Positions 7,904-16,444 of a stretch of 21,411 bases of DNA are shown here, in pieces. This stretch comes from an uncultured Prevotella sp. GTDB taxonomy: Bacteria; Bacteroidota; Bacteroidia; Bacteroidales; Bacteroidaceae. The notes beneath the pieces are model-generated. The model was not told the DNA's origin. It did no database searches and saw nothing but the letters and a program-made list of their open reading frames with translations. Positions within the stretch are counted from its first letter, which is position 1; every line of letters starts with the position of its first letter. The DNA lies in contig CALBJK010000004.1 in assembly GCA_937892695.1 (NCBI GenBank), forward strand, positions 1 to 21,411. The letters are read 5' to 3'. Both the position numbers and the translations under genes were made by a program.

Positions 7904-9304
7904 TCAATATAGGACTTCCTTGTCAGAGCCATCTTCGCGCTCGCGTTTCTCTGCCTCCATCTCTGCCATCAAGTCTGTACCAAGATGGGTGATGCGTTCG
8001 CGTTCGAGCCGTTCGCGTATCTCTTTAGGCTTCGTCGCATAAACAATCATACGTATGGAATCGTCGTATGTGACATAGTTCCATATCCAGTTGAGCAAAA
8101 CAAAAAGCTTGTTGCGTATGCCGAGGATGGACCGCAGATGCACCACCAGCCACAACACCCATGCCATGAATCCCTGCGTATGCACTTTTCCGATTTCGGC
8201 CACAGCCTTATTGCGACCTACTGTGGCCATTGATCCCAGGTTCTTATAGACAAACGGATGCATGTCGGTATTGCCCCTTGCCATATTCTTCAGATTGTCA
8301 GCAAGGTTGACAGCCTGTTGTATCGCTACCTGGGCGAGCTGCGGATGCCCTCCTGGATAGGCCGGGTCGGAGGTCATTATGCACTGGTCGCCGATGGCAA
8401 ATACACAGTCCATACCTTGTATGCGGTTCAGTCCGTCAACCTTGATGCGTCCTCCACGTCCCAGAAGGTCGCCGTCAATACCTGTTATAGAATTAGCCCT
8501 GACACCCGAAACCCAAATAAATGTACGGGTAGGAATGGCCGATCCGTCCTTCATCACGACCTTGTGGTCGCGATAGTCGGTCACCATCTTTCCCAATCTT
8601 ATTTCCACTCCCATTTCTTCAAGAAACTCTTTGGCCTTAGCCGACGAGTCGCCCGACATTCCGGCCAACAGACGGTCGCCGGCTTCGATAAGGTAGATGT
8701 GCATCAGGGAAGAATCCATGTCGGGATAGTCGTATGGCATGACGTAACGCTTCATCTGCGACAAAGCTCCGGCTATCTCCACTCCAGTCGCTCCGCCGCC
8801 CACAATTACAACATTGAGCAGCTCCTGCCGTTCCCCTGCTGTGGCGCAAGTAAGCGCACGCTCCATATTGCTCAGCAGGGCGTTGCGCAGCCCCATAGCC
8901 TCGGCAACGGTCTTCATCGGCATCGCTTCGTCGGCAATATGGCTGTTGCCGAAGAAATTGGATGTCGTTCCGGCGGCAAATACCAGATAGTCATAATCAA
9001 TCTTACCTATTGATGTCTGCAATATCTTCTTTTCCGGGAAAACAGCCCTAACCTCAGCCATGCGGAAATAACTGTCACGACGATTACGGAAAATCTTCCT
9101 GAACGGGAACGAGATGGATCCCGGCTCCATTCCGGCTGAAGCCACCTGATAAATCAGTGGCGGGAACTGATGATAGTTGTTGCGGTCAATCAAGATAATT
9201 TGAAATCCCGAATCGCGAAGCTCGTTGGCCAGACGCAGCCCACCGAAACCGCCTCCGACAATCACCACACGCTTCTTTCCGTCATGTTTTACATTTATGC
9301 TCAT
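7904..9304 (-). CDS. ndh: type II NADH:quinone oxidoreductase (NDH-2)
   Basis: A 466-residue pyridine nucleotide-disulfide-type flavoprotein. It would oxidise NADH and reduce menaquinone at the inner membrane without pumping ions. Two dinucleotide-binding motifs are visible: VVIVGGGFGGLRLA (about 13-26, FAD) and VVIVGGGATGVEIAG (about 165-179, NADH). The family blocks YHQFPPLIYQVA, YDYLVFAAGT and VFAIGDQC are present, and the quinone-site region contains HPQLAQVAIQQA. The C-terminal part is hydrophobic and amphipathic (FMAWVLWLVVHLRSILG and LLNWIWNYVTYD), as expected for a monotopic membrane anchor. A charged tail follows. Start at the ATG 9304-9302. It is divergent from ddh across a 145-nt gap; only a weak promoter candidate (TATTTTAG, 9347-9340) is visible for it. 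Confidence 0.93.
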   Translation of the reverse strand: MSINVKHDGKKRVVIVGGGFGGLRLANELRDSGFQIILIDRNNYHQFPPLIYQVASAGMEPGSISFPFRKIFRNRRDSYFRMAEVRAVFPEKKILQTSIGKIDYDYLVFAAGTTSNFFGNSHIADEAMPMKTVAEAMGLRNALLSNMERALTCATAGERQELLNVVIVGGGATGVEIAGALSQMKRYVMPYDYPDMDSSLMHIYLIEAGDRLLAGMSGDSSAKAKEFLEEMGVEIRLGKMVTDYRDHKVVMKDGSAIPTRTFIWVSGVRANSITGIDGDLLGRGGRIKVDGLNRIQGMDCVFAIGDQCIMTSDPAYPGGHPQLAQVAIQQAVNLADNLKNMARGNTDMHPFVYKNLGSMATVGRNKAVAEIGKVHTQGFMAWVLWLVVHLRSILGIRNKLFVLLNWIWNYVTYDDSIRMIVYATKPKEIRERLERERITHLGTDLMAEMEAEKREREDGSDKEVLY

Positions 9305-9411
9305 TGTCTTACTTTCCTTTCCTTTTTCTCATTTGTCTGCTAAAATACTAAGAAATATCCGAAACTTGTTTTTTTGGACAGATAAAAGAGTATAATGTCA
9401 GGAAAAAAGTG

Positions 9412-9419
9412 TAAGTTTG
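9412..9419 (+). promoter_or_regulatory. -7 element upstream of ddh
   Basis: TAAGTTTG matches TAnnTTTG, but no TTTG is found at the normal distance upstream (the nearest, 9373-9376, is too far). The expected start near 9426 lies past an in-frame TTG at 9417, which supports the ATG at 9450 as the ddh start. Confidence 0.5.
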
Positions 9420-9449
9420 CATAATAAACTTAATCACATAAACAAAAAT

Positions 9450-10349
9450 ATGAAAAAGATACGTGCTGCCGTAGTCGGTTACGGCAACATCGGACATTAC
9501 ACAGTGCAGGCCTTAGAGTCTTCACCCGATTTCGAGATTGCAGGAATTGTACGTCGCAACGGTGCTGAGAACAAGCCCAGAGAGTTGAAACCCTACGACG
9601 TGGTGAAGGACATTGCCGAACTCAAAGATGTCGACGTAGCCATACTTGCCACTCCTACACGTTCGTGCCAAGACTATGCCACACGCATTCTCGCCATGGG
9701 AATAAATACAGTCGACAGCTTTGATATACATACAGCCATCGTCGACTACCGCGCTGCCCTCATGCCCTCATGCAAGGAACACGGCACCGTGGCCGTTATC
9801 GCAGCCGGATGGGATCCGGGTTCCGACTCTATAGTGCGCGCCCTGATGCAGAGTCTCGCCCCCAAGGGACTGAGCTACACCAACTTCGGTCCCGGAATGT
9901 CGATGGGCCACTCCGTGTGCGTACGCTCCAAGAAGGGAGTGAAGGACGCGCTCTCCATGACCGTACCAAAGGGCGAAGGACTGCACCGCCGTATGGTCTA
10001 CGTAGAACTAGAAGACGGAGCCAGCCTCGACACGGTATCCAAAGAAATAAAGGCCGACCCATATTTTGCCCATGACGAGACTCACGTGTTTGCTGTCGAG
10101 TCGGTCGATGCAGTGCGTGACATGGGTCATGGCGTGCATCTTGTGCGCAAAGGCGTGAGCGGAAAGACCCAGAACCAGCGCATGGAATTCGACATGAGCA
10201 TCAACAATCCGGCTCTTACCGGCCAAGTGCTCGTCAACGTTGCCCGTGCTTCGATGCGCCAGCAGCCCGGATGCTACACAATGATAGAACTGCCCGTCAT
10301 CGACATGTTGCCAGGTACACGAGAAGAACTGATTGCACATCTGGTATGA
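9450..10349 (+). CDS. ddh: meso-diaminopimelate D-dehydrogenase
   Basis: A 299-residue NADPH-dependent enzyme that interconverts L-2-amino-6-oxopimelate (tetrahydrodipicolinate plus ammonia) and meso-DAP, a one-step route to lysine and the peptidoglycan cross-link residue. The nucleotide-binding motif AAVVGYGNIGHYTV sits at the N-terminus. The family blocks CTVDTYD-like NTVDSFDIH, AAGWDPGSDS and GPGMSMGHSV are clear, and the C-terminal region contains LVNVARASMRQQPGCYTMIELP. The ATG at 9450 (MKKIRAAVVGYGN) gives the usual length; an in-frame TTG at 9417 overlaps the promoter and is rejected. The exported peptidase gene begins 15 nt downstream, so the two are probably cotranscribed. Confidence 0.95.
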   Translation: MKKIRAAVVGYGNIGHYTVQALESSPDFEIAGIVRRNGAENKPRELKPYDVVKDIAELKDVDVAILATPTRSCQDYATRILAMGINTVDSFDIHTAIVDYRAALMPSCKEHGTVAVIAAGWDPGSDSIVRALMQSLAPKGLSYTNFGPGMSMGHSVCVRSKKGVKDALSMTVPKGEGLHRRMVYVELEDGASLDTVSKEIKADPYFAHDETHVFAVESVDAVRDMGHGVHLVRKGVSGKTQNQRMEFDMSINNPALTGQVLVNVARASMRQQPGCYTMIELPVIDMLPGTREELIAHLV

Positions 10350-10364
10350 GTAAAACAAAATATA

Positions 10365-11813
10365 ATGAAATCTAAAGAGAAACAAAAGGATAATATGACA
10401 AATAAGAAAATCAACACCTTATTAATATGTACATGTCTGGCCTTAGCATCGCAGTCTGTGGCTCAGACAACCAAGGATGGAGGCATCAGCGAAGACATGC
10501 TCCGGACAATAGTGGCCGCACAGAAAAGCAACACATCCGACAAGGCGATATTCAACGCCATCGCTTCAAACAAAATTGACGATATAGCCAAGAATTTCGC
10601 CAACCAAGGTCCGATAGACAAACATTTCAGCATCGAGACACCCAAGCAGTCTATACACGACCAGAAGAGTTCGGGACGCTGCTGGATGTTTTCTGGGTTC
10701 AATGTGCTTAGATCGAACTTCGCAAAGCGACATGCCGATTCACTGACAGTGGAGTTCTCTCAGGACTACCTGTTCTTCTACGACCAGTTGGAGAAAGCCA
10801 ATCTGATGCTCCAAGGCGTAATAGACTGTGCAAAGAAGCCTATCGACGACGAGCGGGTGCGTTTTTTCTTCAAGAATCCCCTTAACGACGGAGGCACCTT
10901 CTGCGGAGTCAGCGACTTGGCAGAAAAGTACGGACTCGTACCAATGAGCATACAGCCCGAGACCTACTCGGCCGAGAACACGTCGCGTATGTCGGCACTG
11001 GTTTCATCGAAACTGCGCGAATACGGTCTCGAACTACGCAAAATGGTGGCCGATGGCAAAAAACCGGCAGCCGTTAAGGCACGAAAGACAGAAATGCTCG
11101 CCACCGTCTACCGTATGCTCTGCCTCACCCTAGGACAACCTGTCAGCGAATTCACCTACGCTTTCACCGACAAGAACGGTAACACCGTAGGCACACCGCG
11201 CAAGTACACGCCAAAAGAATTCTATCAAGAAACTGTCGGCGGCCCACTCAACGGCACATTCATAATGGTGATGAACGACCCTCGCCGCGAATACTACAAG
11301 ACTTACGAAGTAGAGTATGACCGCCACACCTACGACGGACACAACTGGAAATATCTGAATCTGCCAATGGACGATATTTCACGTCTGGCCGTTTCGTCTC
11401 TTAAAGACGGACACAAGATGTACAGCTCATACGACGTAGGCAAGCAGCTCGACCGCAAACGCGGCTATCTCGACACTGCCAACTACGACTATGCATCGCT
11501 ATTCGGTACGACATTCGGCATGGACAAAGCTCAACGCATATCCACTTACGACAGCGGCTCAACCCACGCCATGACCCTGACAGCCGTCGACCTCGACGCA
11601 TCGGGCAAGGCATGCAGATGGAAGGTGGAGAACAGTTGGGGTCCCGAGTATGGACATTCGGGCTATCTTGTCATGACAGACAAGTGGTTCCGCGAATACA
11701 TGTTCAGACTCGTGGTAGACAAGAAATACGTTCCGGAAGACATTCTCAAACAGTACGAACAGAAACCAGTCATGGTGATGCCCGAGGATCCGCTCTTCGG
11801 CATTGACGACTGA
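10365..11813 (+). CDS. exported C1B-family cysteine peptidase (aminopeptidase C/bleomycin hydrolase type)
   Basis: A papain-like peptidase of 482 residues. The catalytic residues are clear: Gln100 and Cys106 in HDQKSSGRCWMFSG, His401 in GSTHAMTL and Asn423 in VENSWG. The spacing and blocks such as LNDGGTFCGVSDLAEKYGLVP are those of the C1B family. Most C1B enzymes are cytosolic, but here a signal peptide precedes the mature part (ILLICTCLALASQSVAQ-like, residues about 16-34), so the enzyme should reach the periplasm. Two starts are possible, ATG at 10365 and ATG at 10395; the second gives a more typical signal peptide (MTNKKINTLL). It lies 15 nt after ddh, and a GC-rich terminator lies about 70 nt past the stop. 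The C-terminus ends in LFGIDD. Confidence 0.92.
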   Translation: MKSKEKQKDNMTNKKINTLLICTCLALASQSVAQTTKDGGISEDMLRTIVAAQKSNTSDKAIFNAIASNKIDDIAKNFANQGPIDKHFSIETPKQSIHDQKSSGRCWMFSGFNVLRSNFAKRHADSLTVEFSQDYLFFYDQLEKANLMLQGVIDCAKKPIDDERVRFFFKNPLNDGGTFCGVSDLAEKYGLVPMSIQPETYSAENTSRMSALVSSKLREYGLELRKMVADGKKPAAVKARKTEMLATVYRMLCLTLGQPVSEFTYAFTDKNGNTVGTPRKYTPKEFYQETVGGPLNGTFIMVMNDPRREYYKTYEVEYDRHTYDGHNWKYLNLPMDDISRLAVSSLKDGHKMYSSYDVGKQLDRKRGYLDTANYDYASLFGTTFGMDKAQRISTYDSGSTHAMTLTAVDLDASGKACRWKVENSWGPEYGHSGYLVMTDKWFREYMFRLVVDKKYVPEDILKQYEQKPVMVMPEDPLFGIDD

Positions 11814-11883
11814 CACACTGGGAACAGATTGGCACAAGCCACAAATCTCTCAAAGGCAACCATTTACGCAATAAGCAAGCACT

Positions 11884-11933
11884 GGGGAGCGAAGTGCACG
11901 GTACGTATCCGACTAAGCACTTCCCCCCCTTTT
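11884..11933 (+). terminator. probable intrinsic terminator after the ddh-peptidase pair
   Basis: GAAGTGC (11891-11897) pairs with GCACTTC (11917-11923). The stem may extend by pairing GGGG (11884-11887) with the following C run across an AGC bulge. A C7-T4 run closes it. The U-tract is short, so the call is moderate. Confidence 0.5.
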
Positions 11934-11998
11934 CTGGAGGATAATGGATGACGTAGCTCAATAATTTGCTGAAAAGAAGAAAATTTATCAATAACAAC

Positions 11999-12028
11999 AT
12001 TGCGGATATAAAAAAAAGATTATATTTG
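11999..12028 (+). promoter_or_regulatory. promoter immediately upstream of the TPR-protein gene
   Basis: ATTG at 11999-12002 (one mismatch to TTTG), 18 nt, then TATATTTG at 12021-12028. The ATG of the gene is at 12037, only 8 nt after the -7 element, so the transcript should begin within a few bases of the start codon. Confidence 0.6.
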
Positions 12029-12036
12029 CGAAGTTT

Positions 12037-13749
12037 ATGTTTGATATTGAATGTTTATATGCAATCTCGTTCTTCATTGCCTTTACCATGACTGGCATTA
12101 TCGCATACTTATTATGTAATGAAAAAACGAGAAAAACGTTCCCACCTTCGAAGAAGAGCAAGGAACGGAACATCCGTCATGCTTTTAAAGTGCTAGGATA
12201 CAAAGACTTGAAATGGAAGAAATCCCGATCCGGCTGTACAGCGAACTTCACATACCAGAATGTCGACTTCGAAATAAAGATTGACGACAAGTCACCTTTT
12301 GCATGGATGTCCATTCGTAATCTCTACTCGACAAGTCTGTGCAACCTCGAAACATTACGCATGATGTGCAACATCTGCAACAGCAATACAAACATTTGTA
12401 CCATCATATATAATGTCGACAGCGATCAGGGAAAAATAAATGTTGACATTCGGGCAGGTATCGTAACTGTATCACGTGACACCGACAGCATAATGTACTT
12501 TGTAATAAAAGAAATGTACAATTGGCGTGAGGCGTTCATCCGACAGATCGACGAAATAATAAAAGACTGCGACAAGCTCCACACCAAAGACTTTGAGAAA
12601 GAGAATGCGAAAGCGGAGCACGAACTTACCATTATATGTAAGCAAGAACAGTCACATTCCAGATTGAAAGATTACCGAAACAAGTCCCATACAGAAAAGA
12701 TCAATGCAATACTTTGGTCTACAATTCTGCCTGACAATGATGCCACTCCGTTAAGCATGACTGTGATGTCCGAAAAACAGCCTACACTATTCGTCCCGAT
12801 AGAAAACATCGACAGTTTCGACCTTTCACAACTGGTGATTAAAGACGGGAAGTTCTTCGACAACAATGTTACCGCCATACTCACCTTAACTGAGAATAAA
12901 CAAAGCCAGAGGCACAAGATATACAGCATAAATCTGAGGCAGGAAAAAGAAAACCAGACCACACTGTATTACCGGACAACAATTACAAAGATGCCGGATC
13001 ATGCAGGATGTGACCGAAGCAGTCATCGCACCTCAGAAGCATCCCCATCTGTGCGCAGCCTGCTCTTCGGATACAATCGGGAAACCAAAGACCAACATAA
13101 TGCCGAATTCCGCTATATGCTCCATGATGCCGAGGTTAAGCATACGAAAGGCGAGGTAGAAGAAATGACACAAAGCCAGAAGCTTGTATGCGGATTTGAC
13201 GAGCATTTAGGATATGACATATACTGGGGCACAACACTCTTTAGCCAAGAACGCTATACCGAAGCTCTGCCATACCTGGTGTCGGCATTCGAGACGATGA
13301 AACGACGCTCCGACAACAATGACGAACGTTTCTTCGAGATTTGCTACCTCACTGGATTCTGCTACTGTGAACAGGAACAGTACGACCGGGCCTACTATTA
13401 TCTGGAGTTAACGCTCCACTTGCATCACATAAACTACACCGAGGAGTACATCAACTGCCTTGTCAACAGCGAAGACCCCAGAGCAGAAGATGTCATAAAC
13501 TCGTTGCTGGCCGATTTGACGCTGCTTAAAAGTGAGAACAAAGGCCGGATACATAGCGGAATTGATAAATTTGTAAACTTTCTGCGACGGCGTAAAGCAT
13601 ATATCTTCGTCAGCGCACGGAAATACAAAGAAGCCGAACATTTACTGAAAAATATGCTCGACGAGCCAGACAACTGCGATTTCGCCATCAACGAGCTGGC
13701 CTTCATACAACAACAGCAAAGGCTCAACACTGTCAGGGCTGCCACATAA
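12037..13749 (+). CDS. membrane-anchored TPR-containing protein of unknown function
   Basis: A 570-residue protein with one N-terminal membrane helix (about residues 7-26, ISFFIAFTMTGIIAYLL) and a cytoplasmic body. Residues about 45-175 form a mixed alpha/beta domain (FKVLGYKDLKWKKS... FEIKIDD... VDIRAGIVTVSRDTD) that loosely recalls YbjN-like or secretion-chaperone folds; this is only a suggestion. A linker region follows. From about 385 onward there are tetratricopeptide-like helix pairs, including GTTLFSQERYTEALPYLVSAF, GFCYCEQEQYDRAYYYLELTL and SARKYKEAEHLLKNML. TPRs usually bind partner proteins. The gene leads a probable operon with queD, queE and cls (37-nt gap to queD). I do not recognise the family and no function can be assigned. 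Confidence 0.85.
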   Translation: MFDIECLYAISFFIAFTMTGIIAYLLCNEKTRKTFPPSKKSKERNIRHAFKVLGYKDLKWKKSRSGCTANFTYQNVDFEIKIDDKSPFAWMSIRNLYSTSLCNLETLRMMCNICNSNTNICTIIYNVDSDQGKINVDIRAGIVTVSRDTDSIMYFVIKEMYNWREAFIRQIDEIIKDCDKLHTKDFEKENAKAEHELTIICKQEQSHSRLKDYRNKSHTEKINAILWSTILPDNDATPLSMTVMSEKQPTLFVPIENIDSFDLSQLVIKDGKFFDNNVTAILTLTENKQSQRHKIYSINLRQEKENQTTLYYRTTITKMPDHAGCDRSSHRTSEASPSVRSLLFGYNRETKDQHNAEFRYMLHDAEVKHTKGEVEEMTQSQKLVCGFDEHLGYDIYWGTTLFSQERYTEALPYLVSAFETMKRRSDNNDERFFEICYLTGFCYCEQEQYDRAYYYLELTLHLHHINYTEEYINCLVNSEDPRAEDVINSLLADLTLLKSENKGRIHSGIDKFVNFLRRRKAYIFVSARKYKEAEHLLKNMLDEPDNCDFAINELAFIQQQQRLNTVRAAT

Positions 13750-13786
13750 AATGAGTAAGCTCCCATAGCAACAAAAAGACAAAATA

Positions 13787-14119
13787 ATGTATTACATAGA
13801 AAAAACATTTGAAATATCGGCAAGTCATCATCTCACGCTTTCTTATCAGAGCAAGTGCAGCCGTATTCACGGACATAACTGGAAGATAAGCGTCTGGTGC
13901 CGGGCGCACGAACTTAATGCCGACGGCATGGTGGCCGATTTCACAGAGATAAAGACAAAAATAAAAGACAGGCTCGACCATCAGGATCTGAACAGTATAT
14001 TGCCCTTCAATCCTACTGCCGAAAACATAGCACGATGGATCTGCGACCAGATTCCTTCCTGCTACAAGGTATGCGTTCAGGAGAGCGAAGGCAATATAGC
14101 GATATATGAGAAAGACTGA
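13787..14119 (+). CDS. queD: 6-carboxy-5,6,7,8-tetrahydropterin synthase
   Basis: A small T-fold enzyme of 110 residues. It converts dihydroneopterin triphosphate to 6-carboxytetrahydropterin, the second step towards queuosine. The zinc ligands are His15 (ISASHHL), His28 and His30 (CSRIHGHNW). Catalytic Cys24, the Asp64-His65 pair (LDHQDLN) and Glu99 (VCVQESEG) are all in place. The PTAENIA signature lies at 76-82. The length fits the family and favours QueD over eukaryote-like PTPS. It is followed directly by queE (stop and next ATG in TGACATG) and preceded at 37 nt by the TPR-protein gene. Confidence 0.95.
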   Translation: MYYIEKTFEISASHHLTLSYQSKCSRIHGHNWKISVWCRAHELNADGMVADFTEIKTKIKDRLDHQDLNSILPFNPTAENIARWICDQIPSCYKVCVQESEGNIAIYEKD

Positions 14120-14120
14120 C

Positions 14121-14684
14121 ATGAAACGACGCATCAACGACATATTCTGCTCAATTCAGGGCGAAGGACACAACACCGGAAGAGCAGCCGTATTCGTCCG
14201 GTTCGCAGGATGCAACATGAAGTGTCCTTTCTGCGATACCTACTTCGACGATTTCCGTGAAATGAGCGACGAGGAGATACTGACCGAAATGGAAAGATAT
14301 GCCCCACGCCTTGCCATACTAACCGGCGGAGAACCGACTCTTCAGACCGACAGCACGTTTGTCGACCTGCTTCATAAGCACGGTTTCGAGGTGGCTATGG
14401 AAACCAACGGCACAAACATACCTGCCGACAACATCGACTGGATAGCATGTTCGCCTAAAGGCAGGACAGCCATACGCCGGTGCGACGAGCTGAAATGTGT
14501 CTTCACATGTCCCGACGATGCCGACACTCATGGGATAGAAGCAACCTACTATTATCTACAGCCATGCGACATGGGCGACCTGTCACTAAACAGACAAATT
14601 ACGGACAACTGCATAGAATACATAAAGCAACATCCCAAATGGAGACTTTCACTGCAGACACACAAACTTGCCGATTTCAAATAG
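14121..14684 (+). CDS. queE: 7-carboxy-7-deazaguanine synthase (radical SAM)
   Basis: A radical SAM enzyme of 187 residues (from the ATG at 14121) that rearranges the QueD product to 7-carboxy-7-deazaguanine, the next queuosine step. It needs S-adenosylmethionine, a 4Fe-4S cluster and magnesium. The cluster motif CNMKCPFC gives Cys31, Cys35 and Cys38. The IFCSIQGEGHNTGRAAVF N-terminal block and the LTGGEPTLQ motif are typical of QueE, as is the METNGT strand. An upstream in-frame ATG at 14106 overlaps queD by 14 nt. The start at 14121 matches the MKRRINDIF-type N-terminus of homologues and lies one base after the queD stop. queC and folE are not in the window. Confidence 0.95.
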   Translation: MKRRINDIFCSIQGEGHNTGRAAVFVRFAGCNMKCPFCDTYFDDFREMSDEEILTEMERYAPRLAILTGGEPTLQTDSTFVDLLHKHGFEVAMETNGTNIPADNIDWIACSPKGRTAIRRCDELKCVFTCPDDADTHGIEATYYYLQPCDMGDLSLNRQITDNCIEYIKQHPKWRLSLQTHKLADFK

Positions 14685-14765
14685 CCTGATTCGGCAACTA
14701 TAAGGAAATCGCGCAGCAAACCACAAGCAGCCATTAAGGGATGAAGGAAAAGAGAGAATAAAGAA

Positions 14766-16199
14766 ATGATCTACATACAGTGGGCTATCATAATTGCTTA
14801 CACATTCATCGTGATTGCTGCCATTGTCAAGGTGTTGCTTGACAACCGTCAGCCCGTCAAGACTATGGCATGGATAATGGTAATGTCATTCGTACCTGTC
14901 TTCGGGCTTATGCTCTACTTCTTCTTCGGACGCAATACCCGCAAAATGCGGTTCATCAGCCAGCGCAGTCTCGACCAGCTCACCAAACGGTCAATGCTTG
15001 AATTCGTAGAGCAGCGCGACCTGAGACTGCCTGAACGATACCGTACACTCATCCAGCTCTTCGCCAACCAGAGCCTGTCGCTACCGTTCAAGAACACCAG
15101 TGCCGACATTTTCAACAACGGCTACGAATACTTCTCTGCTCTTCTCAAAGAGATAGGACGAGCTAAAGACCACATCCATATAGATGTCTACATCATCGAC
15201 GACGACCCTTTAGGCCGCCTCATTGCCGATGCACTCATCGACAAATCACGACATGGAGTAGAGGTAAGACTCGTATACGACGACGTAGGATGCTGGAACG
15301 TATCCAACCGCTTCTTCGAACATTTGCGTGAAGGCGGAGTGGACGTACATGCCTTCATGCCTGTAAAATTCCCGGCCTTTACCAGCAAGGTCAACTACCG
15401 CAACCACCGCAAGCTGTGCATCATCGACGGAAAGACAGCCTTCATAGGTGGCATGAACATAGCCATGCGCTACATCAAGGGCATACACAAAAACGAGCCA
15501 TGGCGCGACACCCATCTTCTCGTCAGGGGCGGAGCTGTCTACGCCATACAGTGTGCATTCCTTGTCGATTGGTATTTTGTAGACCGCACACTTATAACCA
15601 ACCGCAAATACTACCCGCCACTTCCACAAAACACAACCACATCGGCCGGATGCCTCACACAAGTCGTAACAAGCAGCCCCATTGCTCCTTGGCCAGACAT
15701 AATGCAAGGCTATGTACGCATCCTGCTCGAAGCCAAAAACTACGTCTATATAGAGACACCCTACTTTCTTCCCACTGAACCGATAATGTTCGCCCTCCGT
15801 ACAGCCGCACTCGCCGGAGTGGACATCAGGCTGATGCTGCCATACCATAGCGACTCGCGGTTTATTGAACTTGCAAGCGTATCGTACATCACCGACACAC
15901 TGGAATCTGGAGTAAAAGTATACCTCTACAAGGCCGGATTCAACCATAGCAAACTGCTTGTGGCCGACGACTCGCTTTGCACGTGCGGTTCCTCAAACGT
16001 CGATTTCCGAAGCTTCGAAAACAACTTCGAAGCCAACATATTCTTCTATGACGATGCCATGGCATTGCGCATGAAAAACATTTTCCTCGACGACATGAAA
16101 CACTGTACATTACTCAAAGAAAGCATGATACCGGAAAAACGTCCTTTAACCAGCCGTCTTGTTGAGTCGACCATGCGTGTACTTTCTCCTTTACTATGA
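14766..16199 (+). CDS. cls: cardiolipin synthase
   Basis: A phospholipase D superfamily membrane enzyme of 477 residues that condenses two phosphatidylglycerols to cardiolipin and glycerol. Two N-terminal membrane helices (about 5-25 and 34-54) carry the PLDc_N-type region ending in YFFFGRNTR. Both HxKxxxxD motifs are intact: His214-Lys216-Asp221 in NHRKLCIID followed by GGMN, and His394-Lys396-Asp401 in NHSKLLVAD followed by GSSNVDFRSF. The length is typical of bacterial ClsA-like enzymes. An 81-nt gap without a visible promoter separates it from queE, so it is probably the last gene of the TPR-queD-queE-cls operon. A strong terminator lies about 65 nt downstream. Confidence 0.94.
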   Translation: MIYIQWAIIIAYTFIVIAAIVKVLLDNRQPVKTMAWIMVMSFVPVFGLMLYFFFGRNTRKMRFISQRSLDQLTKRSMLEFVEQRDLRLPERYRTLIQLFANQSLSLPFKNTSADIFNNGYEYFSALLKEIGRAKDHIHIDVYIIDDDPLGRLIADALIDKSRHGVEVRLVYDDVGCWNVSNRFFEHLREGGVDVHAFMPVKFPAFTSKVNYRNHRKLCIIDGKTAFIGGMNIAMRYIKGIHKNEPWRDTHLLVRGGAVYAIQCAFLVDWYFVDRTLITNRKYYPPLPQNTTTSAGCLTQVVTSSPIAPWPDIMQGYVRILLEAKNYVYIETPYFLPTEPIMFALRTAALAGVDIRLMLPYHSDSRFIELASVSYITDTLESGVKVYLYKAGFNHSKLLVADDSLCTCGSSNVDFRSFENNFEANIFFYDDAMALRMKNIFLDDMKHCTLLKESMIPEKRPLTSRLVESTMRVLSPLL

Positions 16200-16262
16200 A
16201 TTATTTTAGCTAAAGATGGATTCTAAAGAATTGCAATTGCAACTGTCATTCTATAAAGCCAA

Positions 16263-16294
16263 AAGAGGGGATTCGTGAAAACGAATCCCCTCTT
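16263..16294. terminator. strong intrinsic terminator, usable in both directions
   Basis: A perfect 13-bp stem AAGAGGGGATTCG/CGAATCCCCTCTT with a TGAAAA loop. It is followed on the plus strand by GTTTATTTTTATTT (end of cls) and ends on the minus strand with CTCTTTT (end of the small-peptide unit). It lies between the two convergent transcription units. Confidence 0.92.
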
Positions 16295-16346
16295 GTTTAT
16301 TTTTATTTCTATGTTCTCTTCTCCTCATGCCTTTTCATCAGATGGA

Positions 16347-16439
16347 TTAGCAAGCTGTGTGGTTGTTGTTATTTTCCATCCACCAACCTATTGCAGCAGT
16401 TGCTGCAAATAGGGTCATCATTGTCGTCATCATTATCAT
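16347..16439 (-). CDS. putative 30-residue hydrophobic small protein
   Basis: A minus-strand ORF of 30 codons from ATG 16439-16437 to TAA 16349-16347. It begins MIMMTTMMTLF, continues through an Ala-rich stretch (AATAAIGWW) and ends in a polar tail with four consecutive Asn and a terminal Cys. Residues 1-21 could span a membrane or act as an uncleaved signal. Other ATG codons at positions 3, 4, 7 and 8 are possible starts. The ORF sits at the 3' end of a self-contained transcription unit (promoter at 16744-16713, terminator at 16294-16263), preceded by the purine-rich AGGTAAAAAGAAG. That setting argues for a real gene; the short length and lack of a recognised family argue for caution. No function is proposed. 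Confidence 0.45.
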   Translation of the reverse strand: MIMMTTMMTLFAATAAIGWWMENNNNHTAC

Positions 16440-16444
16440 CTTCT

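Noticed and set aside
8258..9013. 251-codon plus-strand ORF antisense to the NADH dehydrogenase gene
   Set aside because: It lies wholly inside the clear NDH-2 gene, has no recognisable motif and no promoter.
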